Assembly: GCF_000003815.2 (NCBI RefSeq)
Contig: NC_049980.1
Span: 18,409,681 to 18,457,255, forward strand
Direction of reading: 5' to 3'
Origin: Branchiostoma floridae
Taxonomy: Eukaryota > Chordata > Leptocardii > Amphioxiformes > Branchiostomatidae
Length of the DNA: 47,575 nt
The notes below the pieces were generated by a model, which worked only from the letters and a program-made list of their open reading frames with translations, did not search any database and had not been told where the DNA came from. A program made the translations under genes and the position numbers. Of the stretch, positions 36,603 to 47,575 are shown in pieces (positions within the stretch are counted from its first letter, which is position 1; every line of letters starts with the position of its first letter).

Positions 36603-39600
36603 GAGAAAGCACAAAACAATGTGATTAGACAACATTGAACTTCACAATTCATGTATACATCTTAATTCGACCCTGGAAGCATGAACTTGGACAGTATACA
36701 TAGATTACATTTATAAACCGTATCTCTTAGGCTATAGTGGTCAAAATGACATTGCCTTAGTTATATCCTTTCTATTCCAAGCCAAGCAGTTACTTATCGT
36801 TTATCATGTCCAATAAACCAAACGTGCAAACTACTCTCTAAAGTTTGTAACATTAATTATATTTCTCTTCACGTTAATCCCGGCAACAATACAACCGTCT
36901 ATCATGTGTGGAAAACATTACATATCTCAGGAAACACGTTGGATGTTTTCTCTCGCTTGACTATAGGACCAAGCACTTCACACTAATCCCTCGGAATTTT
37001 ATCAACTCTCAGGGTCTAATGTTCAAGCCCTCCGCACTTGTGTCTGTATAAGCATGTTTTAGTCATTCGTCTGGGAGGAAACGTACAAACCACTTAAACC
37101 ATGGGATAAACAATGTAAAGCTGACAAGATCCTTCCTATTAGTAACTAGAGTCAGAAAAACGCGGCACGAACACGGAGTTTACTGAACCTACCCCGTACC
37201 GTGTGACAGATACGGCACGGTCTGGGTGTTTGTTTGCTACACGCACGTCGCTTCACCTGTGCTTATTGATGATTAATATTCTTCCGATCGGCATGATAAA
37301 GGCGAGATGAAGTCACCAGGTATCCCAACCCCGTTCTCAGGACGTGTGCAGAACAATTTAGGCACAGATAAGAAAAGTAAACACATTCTATGGGATATTA
37401 GAATTTGTTTAGTGAGAATGATATGTTGCGCTTGATAAATCAATTTAGAGACTAGTTTAAATGTACCTTCGGTGTGTTATTAGTTAATGATATCTGGCAC
37501 AAATTCATGTCTGGCAGTTCTTGTTATCCTTGACCTTATTGGTCTAGTCCGCTCCTGAAGGCCGGTCTCTGACTCCTAGCATCCAGGTTTAGACTATCTC
37601 TGAAGAGAATCGACCATCTACTTCATTACATTAGTGAATTTCCCGTTACGTGTAGAAATCAACACTAAACGGTCCTATTCACCGGGTTGTTTTCTATCCA
37701 TCCATCTCTGTCTGCTGTAACAGTTCCGACCTGTGACGAGTATGTGTTCGTTCACGGCCAATAACAACAAATTGTTAAGGGGCGTTGTTAAGGGCGCTTT
37801 TGAACAAACTTGGCTCTTGCCATAATGACAATATTTACCATCTTTCTTCCGACACCGTACGCGCCACGTTGTTTTCGACATCAGCTTTGCCGAAGCGTGA
37901 ATACAGGTCCGAATGTGGATCTATGTTGACAAAGCGCTTGGCTAGTACAGTCCAAATCTAGTTATAAGTACAATGTGCCACCCCTCTGAGCTGCCAAGCA
38001 GACTTTTATAAGTTTGTTCTACCCGCACTCATGATCACATCGCGTTCCACCACATGACAACTGTGAGACGGTTGAGTACAGCCACACAAAAATGAGCCGT
38101 CTTTCGTATCCAGGCGTGTGACCTTGTACAAACACTTTTACCGGTGGGTTATTATGGCGATCAGGGGCACGCCAAGGCACGGGAAAGCTCACTGGGCCAA
38201 TCGGGGTCAGTTGTTTTTAACGTAGTGACTTGGGCTTATTCAGTACAAAACAAGTTGTACTGAAAACGAGTTGTTGGCAAGGTATGGCATTGGCTGTATT
38301 TGAATGGGCGTACATGGGAAAAGCGAAAACTGGACAGAATATGTGTTAAACGCACGTAAATCTGAAGAAATTGACCTGCTTTCAAACCATATCTTGTCCA
38401 TACAAGTCAAGTCACGCCGTATTCCACAGAAAACGCCATTCTGTCCCTTCCCTACCATACCTGTGGAAGGAGGTCACCCGTGGAAAAAGACGCACACGCC
38501 CTCCCTTAGCCTATTTGTAACGGATATGATACAGGTATGTCGGGAAAATATGTAGGTAAGCTACAGTAACGTAGCTGAGGTGACAAACCTAACATCAAAA
38601 ATGAAGTAACGTTAGTTTGTACAGTGGGTCTCACGTCATGCAAAAGTATATGTCCATTCACGGCGGTTTTAACATGGTTTAATGTTTATGTTACTGTCGT
38701 ACGCGTGGATTACAGTCTGAGGTAATATATCGAGTACATGCTGTCTCCATAAGCTTAGCCATGTTGTGTTGACCAATCCCGTCTTAAAGGTAATTCTAAG
38801 CCCATTTCATAAGCCTAGGATAACAAGAAGTTGATACACAACTAGAATGACTGACTGAAAGGTTGGAAGTGGTGTTAGCTATGTCACACGGTAGGCAAGT
38901 AGTTTTATGGGGAGGCCTCGGCTACGTGTAGAGCCCAGATTAGAAGATAATCAGAAAGTGTTGTGGACACGTAGCAAGACTTTTTTCAAGACATTGGCAG
39001 ATGAAATGCAATTTTGTAGGTAAAAGGCACCGTAACAACAGACATCATTGTTAACCATCTGACTCTGGTCTGTTCTGCAGTATTGTCCAAATAAGGGACG
39101 TCACTGTCGGACGTTATTAAGCGCCTAGTTTCCTAAGATCCAAACAGATAAGTGTGTTTACATGGAAACGTGTACAAGCACGGGCCCAAGGCTCTCCGGT
39201 GGTGTTGGTTAGACAGGAGGAACAGCTGTTATTAACCTGACCGTCACATTATTCACTCCCATCAATTACAAGAACACCATATCATAATTGAGACCTGATA
39301 TGTCAAGAGTAAAGTATGGGAAATGCCTTAACACCAATAAAAGTTCGTCTGAAATAAAGGTGTAAAATTCGAATATTTCATTTAAGACCGAAGTAACAAT
39401 CTTTGTTGCTTGTAATTATACCGAAACATTTTGTCTTGCTTTTGGTGTGAAAGTTAATCACAATCTTTTCAGATTCACACAGAAGCGTTATTTTTATGAT
39501 TATCTCAATCTTACCAGAAGGATTTCAAACAACCAAACATTTCAAACAAACAAACAACCAGTGTCCATCAACACTGTGTCTTTATCTGATATTCTGTGCC

Positions 39601-39942
39601 AAAGTAAGGGATGTGTAAATACGTTAGTTAATGAATCTCTTGATAATCAACAATAGGTTTATCTAATCCCTGAACCATTCACACGGCTGATTGTTGTCAA
39701 AAAAGTAGTCATATTACTGTGACAGTAGTTACCTTAGGGCAAAGACAAGATACACTTAGTATCTGTGGCGTTTGCTTTCATTAATTCCCTTACTAATCTT
39801 GTGGTTAAATCATCAAAGATTGTGTCTAAGAGAGAAACGATTATAAAAACAGTTAGTGCAACGTTTTAGTAATCCTTAGTTACAATCTTGATATTACAAA
39901 ATGAATATGAATATGTCATAAATTATCTACAACTTAGCAAAC
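36603..39942. other. Space between the convergent coiled-coil genes
   Basis: Mostly 3' flanks of the two genes. AATAAA at 36812-36817 could serve paralogue A, about 1 kb after its stop. No convincing poly(A) signal was found for paralogue B. No further coding region or RNA gene seen. Confidence 0.5.
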
Positions 39943-41334
39943 TTATAAACTAGCCTCCGATATTACAGGTTTCAATTTTGACCTTCTGGAGGCCCGTATA
40001 GTTGTCTGTTTGGGTGATTGAAAAGGTAAAAACGCGCTCGGTCCTGCGGGCTTTTTTCTCACCAGAGAATCGTTCGGACTCCAGAAGGCCTTGCCTTGGA
40101 AAGACAGGGGCTCGTCCACTTCTCCCACCAGCGGGGGGAAGATCACCGTGGTAGTTCTTTTGGTGATATCCTCTTTTTCTTCTGCATTACTTTTGGGTTT
40201 CTCTTCTTTTGTGCCTTCTATGTGGTCGCGCACAAACACGTCGGAGTTCCTCCCGACCACAACAGCCCTTAACTTGTGCCTGGCGTCATGCTGACTATCT
40301 GGTGGCGGGGTTACTTTGTAGAAAAAGAATTTTCTCGAACTGGTTCTACTTCTCAAGCTTGTTCTTGATTCCATAACACCGTCCTCTTCTACAATAGTGT
40401 CCATTTTGTCGATGGATCGCCGAACTTTCTTCCCCTTTCGTGGCCTCCATAATTTGGAGCCCTTGTTTTTCCCCCTAGGCGTCTTGATTGTTGTGCGGTT
40501 CCCACCTGTTGTTACGCTTCCCCCTGAATCTGAACTCGACGTTTCTGTCGAACTGTCAGTCTCGTCTTTCTCTTCCGTCTTTGTACATGTTGAGTTTGAT
40601 GTGTCAGTTTGTGAACTGTAGTTGGTGTCGGGGTCGTGTCGACTCTGCTCCCGACCACATTTCTGTACAAACAGTTCGGGGAGGACTGTGTCCCTTCCTC
40701 TGTGTGACGAGCCTGTCTCTCTGCCTGAGGGCGAGTAGGAATTGTCCTCGGTATCGTGTGCTTTCCTTCTGAAATCATCGGCTCTTTTCTTAGGAGACGA
40801 CGGTAAAAGTCTGTCGTATGGCCCATGTGAATGGGACGTGTTTCCGTCCACCAAGTCGTACGTATTCACAACACTCGGACCCCTATCACCTTCCGCCGGG
40901 CGCACCGGTTGACTGCGTACAGCCGACCCCCTGGTGTCCGTGCCAGATAACAAACTCACCGGTACTTCCACCTGTCCGAGGGGCCTGGACGAGGCGTTCC
41001 CGTCAGCTGGGAGGGAACTCAGGCGGAGTCTTCTCGTCTTCTCTCCGCCTGGAGTCTGCCTTTTTCCCGACCACCTCGTCTCATTGATAATCCTCATCCG
41101 CTGCGAATAGGCCACCATAGATTTCTCCAAGTCTCGCTGAGTACCGCTGATTCGGTTCATCTTCTTCTTGAGCTGCCGTCTGTAGAAGTCGACCTTCTTC
41201 TCGTAGGAGTCCTTCTCCCTAGACATGGCATTTTCCGCCTGGCGCTTCAGCTCGCTGTACGTCCTTCCGTAGGACGACGCGGTCATGTCACAGGCGCCGC
41301 CTCCGCTCGCCATATTCTGCACGAGTTTGCCCAT
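39943..41334 (-). CDS. Coiled-coil protein with disordered tail, paralogue B
   Basis: A 463 aa intronless reading frame, too long and too structured to be chance. Residues about 27-86 form a charged coiled coil (YSELKRQAEN, YRRQLKKKMNRISG, RDLEKSMVAYSQRM) that pairs with paralogue A at 34743-35819. Next comes a low-complexity region, then an acidic Ser/Thr/Glu/Asp run (about 245-273, including SSSDSGGSV, similar to SSDSEGSV of paralogue A). A strongly basic segment (about 285-307, RGKNKGSK and RPRKGKKVRR) could act as a bipartite nuclear signal or a microtubule/nucleic-acid contact. A more hydrophobic C-terminal part (KFFFYKVTPPP 335-345, FPPLVGEVDEPLSFQGKAFW about 399-418) may be a conserved folded motif. 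ATG at 41334-41332 has G at -3 and +4; a second ATG follows at codon 8. An RFX X-box lies about 107 bp upstream. Cellular role unknown; the X-box points weakly to cilia. Confidence 0.85.
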   Translation of the reverse strand: MGKLVQNMASGGGACDMTASSYGRTYSELKRQAENAMSREKDSYEKKVDFYRRQLKKKMNRISGTQRDLEKSMVAYSQRMRIINETRWSGKRQTPGGEKTRRLRLSSLPADGNASSRPLGQVEVPVSLLSGTDTRGSAVRSQPVRPAEGDRGPSVVNTYDLVDGNTSHSHGPYDRLLPSSPKKRADDFRRKAHDTEDNSYSPSGRETGSSHRGRDTVLPELFVQKCGREQSRHDPDTNYSSQTDTSNSTCTKTEEKDETDSSTETSSSDSGGSVTTGGNRTTIKTPRGKNKGSKLWRPRKGKKVRRSIDKMDTIVEEDGVMESRTSLRSRTSSRKFFFYKVTPPPDSQHDARHKLRAVVVGRNSDVFVRDHIEGTKEEKPKSNAEEKEDITKRTTTVIFPPLVGEVDEPLSFQGKAFWSPNDSLVRKKPAGPSAFLPFQSPKQTTIRASRRSKLKPVISEASL

Positions 41335-41440
41335 CCCCGGGGTGACGCTGATGTCTCAGCGCAACAGTTTGCGTTACTGTGGACCGGACTGACAGCACGT
41401 CACCACGAGGCGCACATAGACGTGCGAGTAGGCAGACGGT

Positions 41441-41454
41441 GTTGTCCAGGAAAC
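41441..41454. promoter_or_regulatory. RFX X-box motif upstream of paralogue B
   Basis: GTTGTCCAGGAAAC; read on the minus strand it is GTTTCCTGGACAAC, which fits the X-box pattern GTHNYY-2-RRNAAC at every defined arm position (the central AT is TG). It lies 107 bases upstream of the ATG at 41334, the usual distance for RFX-controlled ciliary genes. Binding is inferred from the motif only. Confidence 0.5.
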
Positions 41455-44400
41455 AATAGCTCCAAGTCACGTAGTGGAGCGGTGACTCCCGCAACGCACA
41501 CCTCAGTGATGCCAGGGTACACGTCCTTTCTCACACCACACCTTATACTTACAGAGACGCATGTGTCAGAGTAAACGTCGTCATCAAGTAAGCGATGGTC
41601 ACAAATCGCAAACGCGTCACGTTCCCGCCTCATGATCTGCCATTATGCAAATAAGGTCGTGTAATGACAATAAAGGAGGCCCACCTTGCGGAAATGTCTG
41701 TGAAACAATGTTGTTACTGATCTTCAAATCTTACTCTTGTGTGCCCCGGACAATACTGGAGTCAATCCTGGCCGGCTGGCCTGATCTGTGGAAAGCCAAC
41801 ACGCTGTTTAAACAAGGTGTAGTGTTTACAAAACTCCGCACCACCCTGAGGCCTGCAACCTTGCCATTCATGCCTCCACTGGCGTCGTGTTGACACGCTC
41901 TGAAGTCGAATAAAACTTGAAACAAAAGTCAACTTGTTTTTGTCCCAACCAACAAAACGCCTGCTACATAAGTGGGAGGGGGGAGGCGACAGGATTAATT
42001 AGGCTTATGAGCTCAGATAGTGACAGAAGACCAATGTTTTCGCGGTATTTCTCTATTGCCCCTTTCTAAAGGTAAACTCCCACCTTTATCGCCAGATGAA
42101 ATGCGTCTTAACGTCTAAAACAAGTTGGCTTCTTAGATCTTAAGGAACTCAAAGTAATGAGCACGTTCTTTGTGATTTCTAATGTTAATCAAATAGAAGA
42201 TTGTGCGCGGATCAATAAGACAAACAGTTGCCCCCAGAGGTCGGCAGTGGTTACTGTACATGTCGGACTTTAATGCCCACCCGGAGAGTGGTTGTGAAGT
42301 GTTTGAACACACTGTCCACAAAGGAGGCTCACATTAACCTCAAGCTGCGAGCACTATTTGATGAAGTCCGTCTGGACTAGTCACCTTTAAGTTTCAGAAT
42401 CTATCCGTCCTTTGGAGCCCATGGTTTCTCGTTAATCTACTGTATAACATATATACCGGTTTTGTTGTCATATATTGGGCATTTTCTTTCGTAGAAAACA
42501 ACCTTTACATAAAGATTTATTTCGTATTTCTATTTTGTAGCTGACCGTACGAAGTTGACCGTTAATGATGATTTGACCGAACGTCACTGTATTTTTTGTT
42601 GTGTCAATAAAGCTTCTGTTTATCCCGGTTTGGCCGTTATGTCTTGGGTTCCAAGCATTCACTTTCACGGAAATGACCTTTGCATAAAGACCCTCTTGTC
42701 GCAAGTACTTTATAATCAGCAATTTCGAACTCGTCTATTTGTAGACATTGTACCACATACCCATGTAGCAATTTATACTAATACCACATAAAGGAAACTT
42801 CAGTCCCAACACCCCCTTTCCCTGGGGACGATGTCATAACTGTTCGGGGATATGACTTGATTTGTGTCTTCCGGACTTCAACTTCACGCCAGAGCCGTTA
42901 ACGTCCTTTAACATCGCCAGGGCTTGTATTTTAATCAAGAACGTACCAGTGAAAATTGTATTTCAGCCGGCTCATTGTTATCAGGCTCCAACCACAAATC
43001 AACCATTATGAAGGACGTATTACGTTTCATATCCATAATATTATAACAATGAAGCACGGTTCTAGTCGCCATGTGCCCTAGTCACAAGTCCCGGATGTAG
43101 TTACACGGTCATGATGACTGTCGGTAACCAAAGCTAGGTTCTGTTTGTTCGGAGTTTTATGGACGGTAACGCGGTTTGCTCAGGTACAATTATGGAGCCT
43201 CTCTGAGTTTATTTGCTCCCTTTTGACGACGTTGTAATGAGGGGAGAACGACCAAGCACACACAACAGCAACAACATTATACCCTGTGTACCTGCTGAAT
43301 AGTAAAGGAGCAGGGTGGGAGAAGGACTGCTTCTTTTGATTAACTTATGTTCTCTTCTAATGGACTAGCTTCATTCAAGTTAATCCTTCGCATCCCACGG
43401 CTAATCCCGGTGGCAAACCTGTGTTCAAAGTGTACATTGTGCATGAATATACAGATAATGAACGAGAAATGTATTATCTAGGAATGGTAGAGTAAGCGAT
43501 CTTTGGTGATAAACTGTCCCTTCACACTTCAGAGCAGTCGCGGTTGATGTAACTGGATCGGGCGACCTCTTGCGGGGGCTTTCCAAAATACAGCTGCAGA
43601 GTATCATGTGGCATGCGTAAGGCAATGATTATTTGATTACATGGATGACATCCTATGGGGACGTAAAAACTGATCCGACCGTGTAAAGAAAGATAAAGTT
43701 GGACAAAGAAGAAAAATAATTTATGCTTGTCCTTTCACATCTTCCTCTTTGACTCGCTGCTTCTTCATCCTCTCTGAAGTCGATGTCTTAATTTACTTCC
43801 CATCACTATGGCCGTCGACATTTTTATCTGTGTGTGGGTGGAACCGTCTGGATTCAGCGTTATGGAGCCACAAAGTGCACAGGTCGATCACTTATTCACA
43901 ATAGATCGAATTCATGATGGCCTTTACTAAGCGCCTTGAGCCTACCGCCTACCGTGTCTCATCAAACGTTACCAGTAATTGTGTAACCACGGCCCGGAAG
44001 CCAAGGTGGCGATATCTATAGAAGTTGGACTGAGGAAAGGTCACGACTAACTTAATGAAAGTCAGATGGGTAAAATGCCTTCAAGACGCTATTTGCCAGA
44101 TTTTCTGGTTAACGTCGATTTTGGTTTCCCTGGTGTGTGGCATTGACTCTGCAGCAGGACATCCGGGTTTTGTATCTTTTGTGCTGGGCATGTGATGGAA
44201 GGAAGACGTGGTGTGGGTTTGTCCCCTAGCAGCTTGCTCTGTAACTGCGAGAGTTTTGTTGAGAATGGATAGATAAATATTCGGTATGCAGATAGCTTAC
44301 ACAAGGTACACAGGGAGCTGTAAACACGAATTATGCAAATTAGATCTTAATTTGCACAACTGATGGGAGAATATTATGATTACAGTATTTTTCATGACCT

Positions 44401-47182
44401 TAAAACAGAATATTTAGTATAGAACATACCAATTCTGCATGAATTGAATAAACACAAAATTGCCATAATTCCTTAGTGGTAAATGGTGAGAATTACATAC
44501 CTGTGGTTAATGTAAGTTAAGATTATGTAAATGCGCATTCAATTTGCGTAATTGATAAAATTTGAACACGTCATTCTACCTACGACGTGTGTCATTTTAG
44601 TAGAGAAGACCACTATTCAAAAGACATTTCAAATATGCCGCTAGTAGCCTTATTTACATGATCAACAAGACGAAACAATTAATCTACAAAGAATCTAAAT
44701 ATTTCACAAAGGTGTGCGTTCTCCACACTCTTATTTCAATGGTTTTAGTTTCGTCTTTTGACATGCGCAACTACCTGTTATTCATGATATCGCTTGAAAC
44801 ATACATGTACCGAGAAACATTGATGAAAAATCGAAATTGATACAGCATTTTGTGTGTAATTCAACGTGATTTGTCCTGCGTTAATTAACACAATAATTTC
44901 TCAATTAGGTTATACTTGTTTGTTTACGCACATTGACTAATAATTAATGATTGTAATGTTTGTATTCATAGCAATTATCCTCATGGGTGGAAAGGAAATC
45001 ATTTTCATTCGACAGTTTGGAGTTTGGATAATTCGCCTTACTGCTCCGAGTCAAGATGTGCCGTTCTCTGGTGAGTTACAATCCATGGTTACGATAATGA
45101 GATAATTAAATACCGGTCGCCAATGTCATAGGAAAACAATCTCTTGTCGGGGGCTTTCCACAGCTTAAAAGACACCAATGCCGTACCAAAACGTTGTATT
45201 AGCCTCGGAATTCAATGTTTGCGAACAAGTACTATAAGTTACAATACTTCTCACCTCACCCGTCTCAAAACTGTTGTCCATTGATCGCTGTGTCTGATCT
45301 GCATAGTTTATCTAATTGCATGAGGAATGCAAATTTACATAACATTTTCTATTGCAACAGAAATGAGAAGAACATGCTAGAAAACGATTCTACGACGTTT
45401 TCCAAACTCCGACGTCAGATCGTAAAAGACATAAACTTAATTTCCCTTGTCAGACTCTCCAAAAAGGCTAAGCTAAGCTAAGGTCGGTCAGGTTTTGCTG
45501 GTGTCGTGAGGTAACCAGAAACACAATTTTCCCTAGGACTTTCTATATCATTCAATGTGGTAACTTCAAAGACTGCTCTTTAAAGAAGTAGATTTCCTGA
45601 CGTTGGAAGGTGGGCGGAGGCACCCTTTTACCGCCTCTAGTGCCCACGCTTCGCCAGATCTGCCGTCAAGCATTTACCAAATCATAAGCACAAAAACGTC
45701 ATCGGTCTCAGCCACAAGTCACAACTCCTTTAGCGACAAATCCAAGTATCCGAATGACTAACCTTTGAAATGAAACCTGCCAGTATATAGCAATAATACC
45801 CCAAATGTTAATCCATTCATGCGTACTGCCTCTGTACTGTAACAGTTGTAAATGTGATTTTCTTGCAATGTGAGCCTAACATTTTTTTTAGTTTATTGTC
45901 TGTGCATTCAGCCAACTTATTTTCTTAGTATAGCATCATGAATTTCGTGCAAAAGTTCCATCTATTCTAATTAAGCTTCTACTCTTGCAAAACGAAATAC
46001 CCGTGTCCCTGTGGAGAAATTCCAATATGCCCATGTTCTGAAGTTGAACGGTTTCCAACGCAAAAATTTGACCTACGCAAATTTTGACGGTCCAACTCCT
46101 GTAGTGTAAAGGCACGTGTTGGCACGTAATCATATTTCTTGAGGATTAATTTTGATGATACCAAAGTGTGCGTCAGAGAGTGCAAATCAGATCAGAACGT
46201 ACGAATTCGAGCGTTTGCGAATCAACAATTAGAGGGTATTTCTGGATGCGTGATTTCTAGGCAAGGGAGGAGATGAAATAAAAAGGACAATTATCCGATA
46301 GTGGAGATTGTCGCCTCCGTGCGTCATACGGCACAAGGCGCCTGAAGATACAGACTGTGTACGTAACCCTGTTTTGAACACGCGCTTCAAAAGGCACGAC
46401 TCGTAAACTCTGTAATCTAAACCTCATTTGCTTTACTTTGATCAATAGTTTCAATTTCTGCCAACCAAACGAAGTTATGATATGTATTGCTGCTGAATTG
46501 TAAAATGTCTTTTTTTTTTTAGAAATACACACCGACGTCCTCTTGTACAACTCACCACCTCATCGTGCCCACGAAAGATAGTAATGTATACTTACACAAT
46601 ATAACGCAGACATACATAGTTATCAGCTGAACTCCATTCCATAGGCGTTTATTGTAATCCCCGCAAATTTTTCAAGCAGAAGTCGTCAGACCGTGTCTCT
46701 GCTNTTGTTGGTAGTAAAGATGTGAAAAGCTTTTTGTTGATTTCAAGGAAAATGTTCTTCTTTCGGAAAAGTAATGTGAACATTCAAAGATAAAATGTAG
46801 TTGACTTCCCACTGCTTTCCCCTAACAGTTTTTAAATGTTCTCTACTCAACATGCATTTTTTTACCGACACCTTTCTATTTCTAGGGAATGAGCACGTAT
46901 ACATAAAGTAGACCTTAGCTCAAAATCTGTTTGGTATAGATAACTTTCCATACTGTAATCAGCTTTAAGGTTTTGTATAACCTTAATTTTAGTATTGACC
47001 GAAAAGTTGTGCCGGGAGGCTATACAAAAATATATGTAGAAAGACAGATGTATATAAGAACAGTGAGAGAGAGCGAAAGAGAGATAGAGTGTGCAAACTA
47101 AATGACAACATATCGGTAAGCAGCAAAGACACCAAACAAACAAACAAACATCAACAGGGAGAAATACAAAAAGGAAAAGGGG
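41455..47182. other. Intergenic, no gene recognised
   Basis: Upstream flank of paralogue B, becoming AT-rich from about 44.3 kb. Only short overlapping frames. A short GCTAAGCTAAGCTAAGG direct repeat lies near 45467-45483. Nothing else can be supported. Confidence 0.55.
46704..46704. other. Single undetermined base
   Basis: One isolated N inside otherwise normal sequence; a base-calling ambiguity rather than a gap. Confidence 1.
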
Positions 47183-47520
47183 CAGACAGACAGGGAGGCA
47201 CACAGACAGGGAGCCAGACAGACAGGGAGCCAGGAAGACAGGGGGCCAGACAGACAGGGAGCCAGACAGACAGGGTGCCAGACAGACAGGGAGTTAGACA
47301 GACAGGGAGCAAGACAGGGGGCCGGACAGACGGGGAGCCAGACAGACAGGGAGTCTGACAGACAGAAAGGGAGCCAGACAGACAGACAGGGAGCCAGATA
47401 GACAGGGAACCAGACAGACAGGGAGCCAGACAGAGGGGGAGCCAGGCAGACAGGGAGTCAGACAGACAGGGAGCCAGACAAAAAGTGTGCCAGATAGATC
47501 TGCCAGGGTGCCAGATAGAT
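47183..47520. repeat. Minisatellite, about 16 bp unit
   Basis: Imperfect tandem copies of GACAGACAGGGAGCCA, with insertions of extra GACA and occasional deletions. Toward 47480-47520 the units decay into GTGCCAGATAGAT. Because 16 is not a multiple of 3, all frames cycle through the same peptides and remain open on both strands without being genes. A GAGAGA-rich low-complexity tract (about 47065-47092) and (CAAA)n (about 47132-47150) precede it. Confidence 0.95.
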
Positions 47521-47575
47521 TGATTCAGCACCAACTTGTCTTGTTTAAATTATTTTTTCTGTATTCATTTTGGTA

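Noticed and set aside
47183-47520. CRISPR-like regular repeats
   Set aside because: Units are contiguous with no unique spacers, and the genome is eukaryotic.
47151-47534. Leu/Cys/Ser-rich repetitive minus-strand frame resembling a repeat protein
   Set aside because: The repeat is the 16 bp DNA minisatellite; all frames give similar periodic peptides.

Overview
The window looks like draft eukaryotic (animal) genome sequence, most probably a deuterostome and quite likely a lancelet (Branchiostoma). The grounds are a single-exon FoxB forkhead gene, very long non-coding stretches, microsatellites, short inverted-repeat transposons and three assembly gaps (24429-24632, 26730-26829, 31663-31762, plus one isolated N at 46704). 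The species call is inferred from the style of the FoxB protein and the repeats, not proven. Bacterial-type features such as operons and ribosome binding sites do not apply.

Layout. From 1 to about 20.3 kb there is no recognisable gene. This stretch is flanking DNA of FoxB and holds an AGT trinucleotide repeat (8950-9126), a degenerate tRNA-like SINE head (about 10.87-10.92 kb), a G/C-tract hairpin (17943-18005) and an element bounded by an inverted repeat (18531-19319). FoxB lies at 20397-21389 on the plus strand, with a likely 3' UTR to about 22.2 kb. From 22 to 34 kb there is again no secure gene. This part contains gaps, a TA microsatellite, at least two copies or remnants of a small DNA-transposon family with ends like CTCTCCAAGCAGAG, a CGCGAACTT-type repeat, two CTCF-like motifs near 29.0-29.2 kb, and one weak spliced gene candidate on the minus strand (33068-32252).

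From 34.7 to 41.3 kb there are two convincing intronless coding regions facing each other: 34743-35819 (+, 358 aa) and 39943-41334 (-, 463 aa). They share a short N-terminal coiled-coil block (16 of 31 residues identical by eye) followed by long, charged, probably disordered tails. They read as diverged paralogues of a family I do not recognise. The minus-strand member has a good RFX X-box about 107 bp upstream of its ATG, which hints at a cilium-related role. A 130 bp palindromic transposon sits between them. From 41.6 kb to the end there is no gene; the window closes in a minisatellite with a period of about 16 bp (47183-47520).

How the genes work together: FoxB is a developmental transcription factor and probably owns much of the surrounding non-coding DNA as regulatory territory. 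Nothing in the sequence ties it functionally to the coiled-coil pair. That pair, with its duplication, its convergent arrangement and the X-box, is the most likely place for undescribed biology here.
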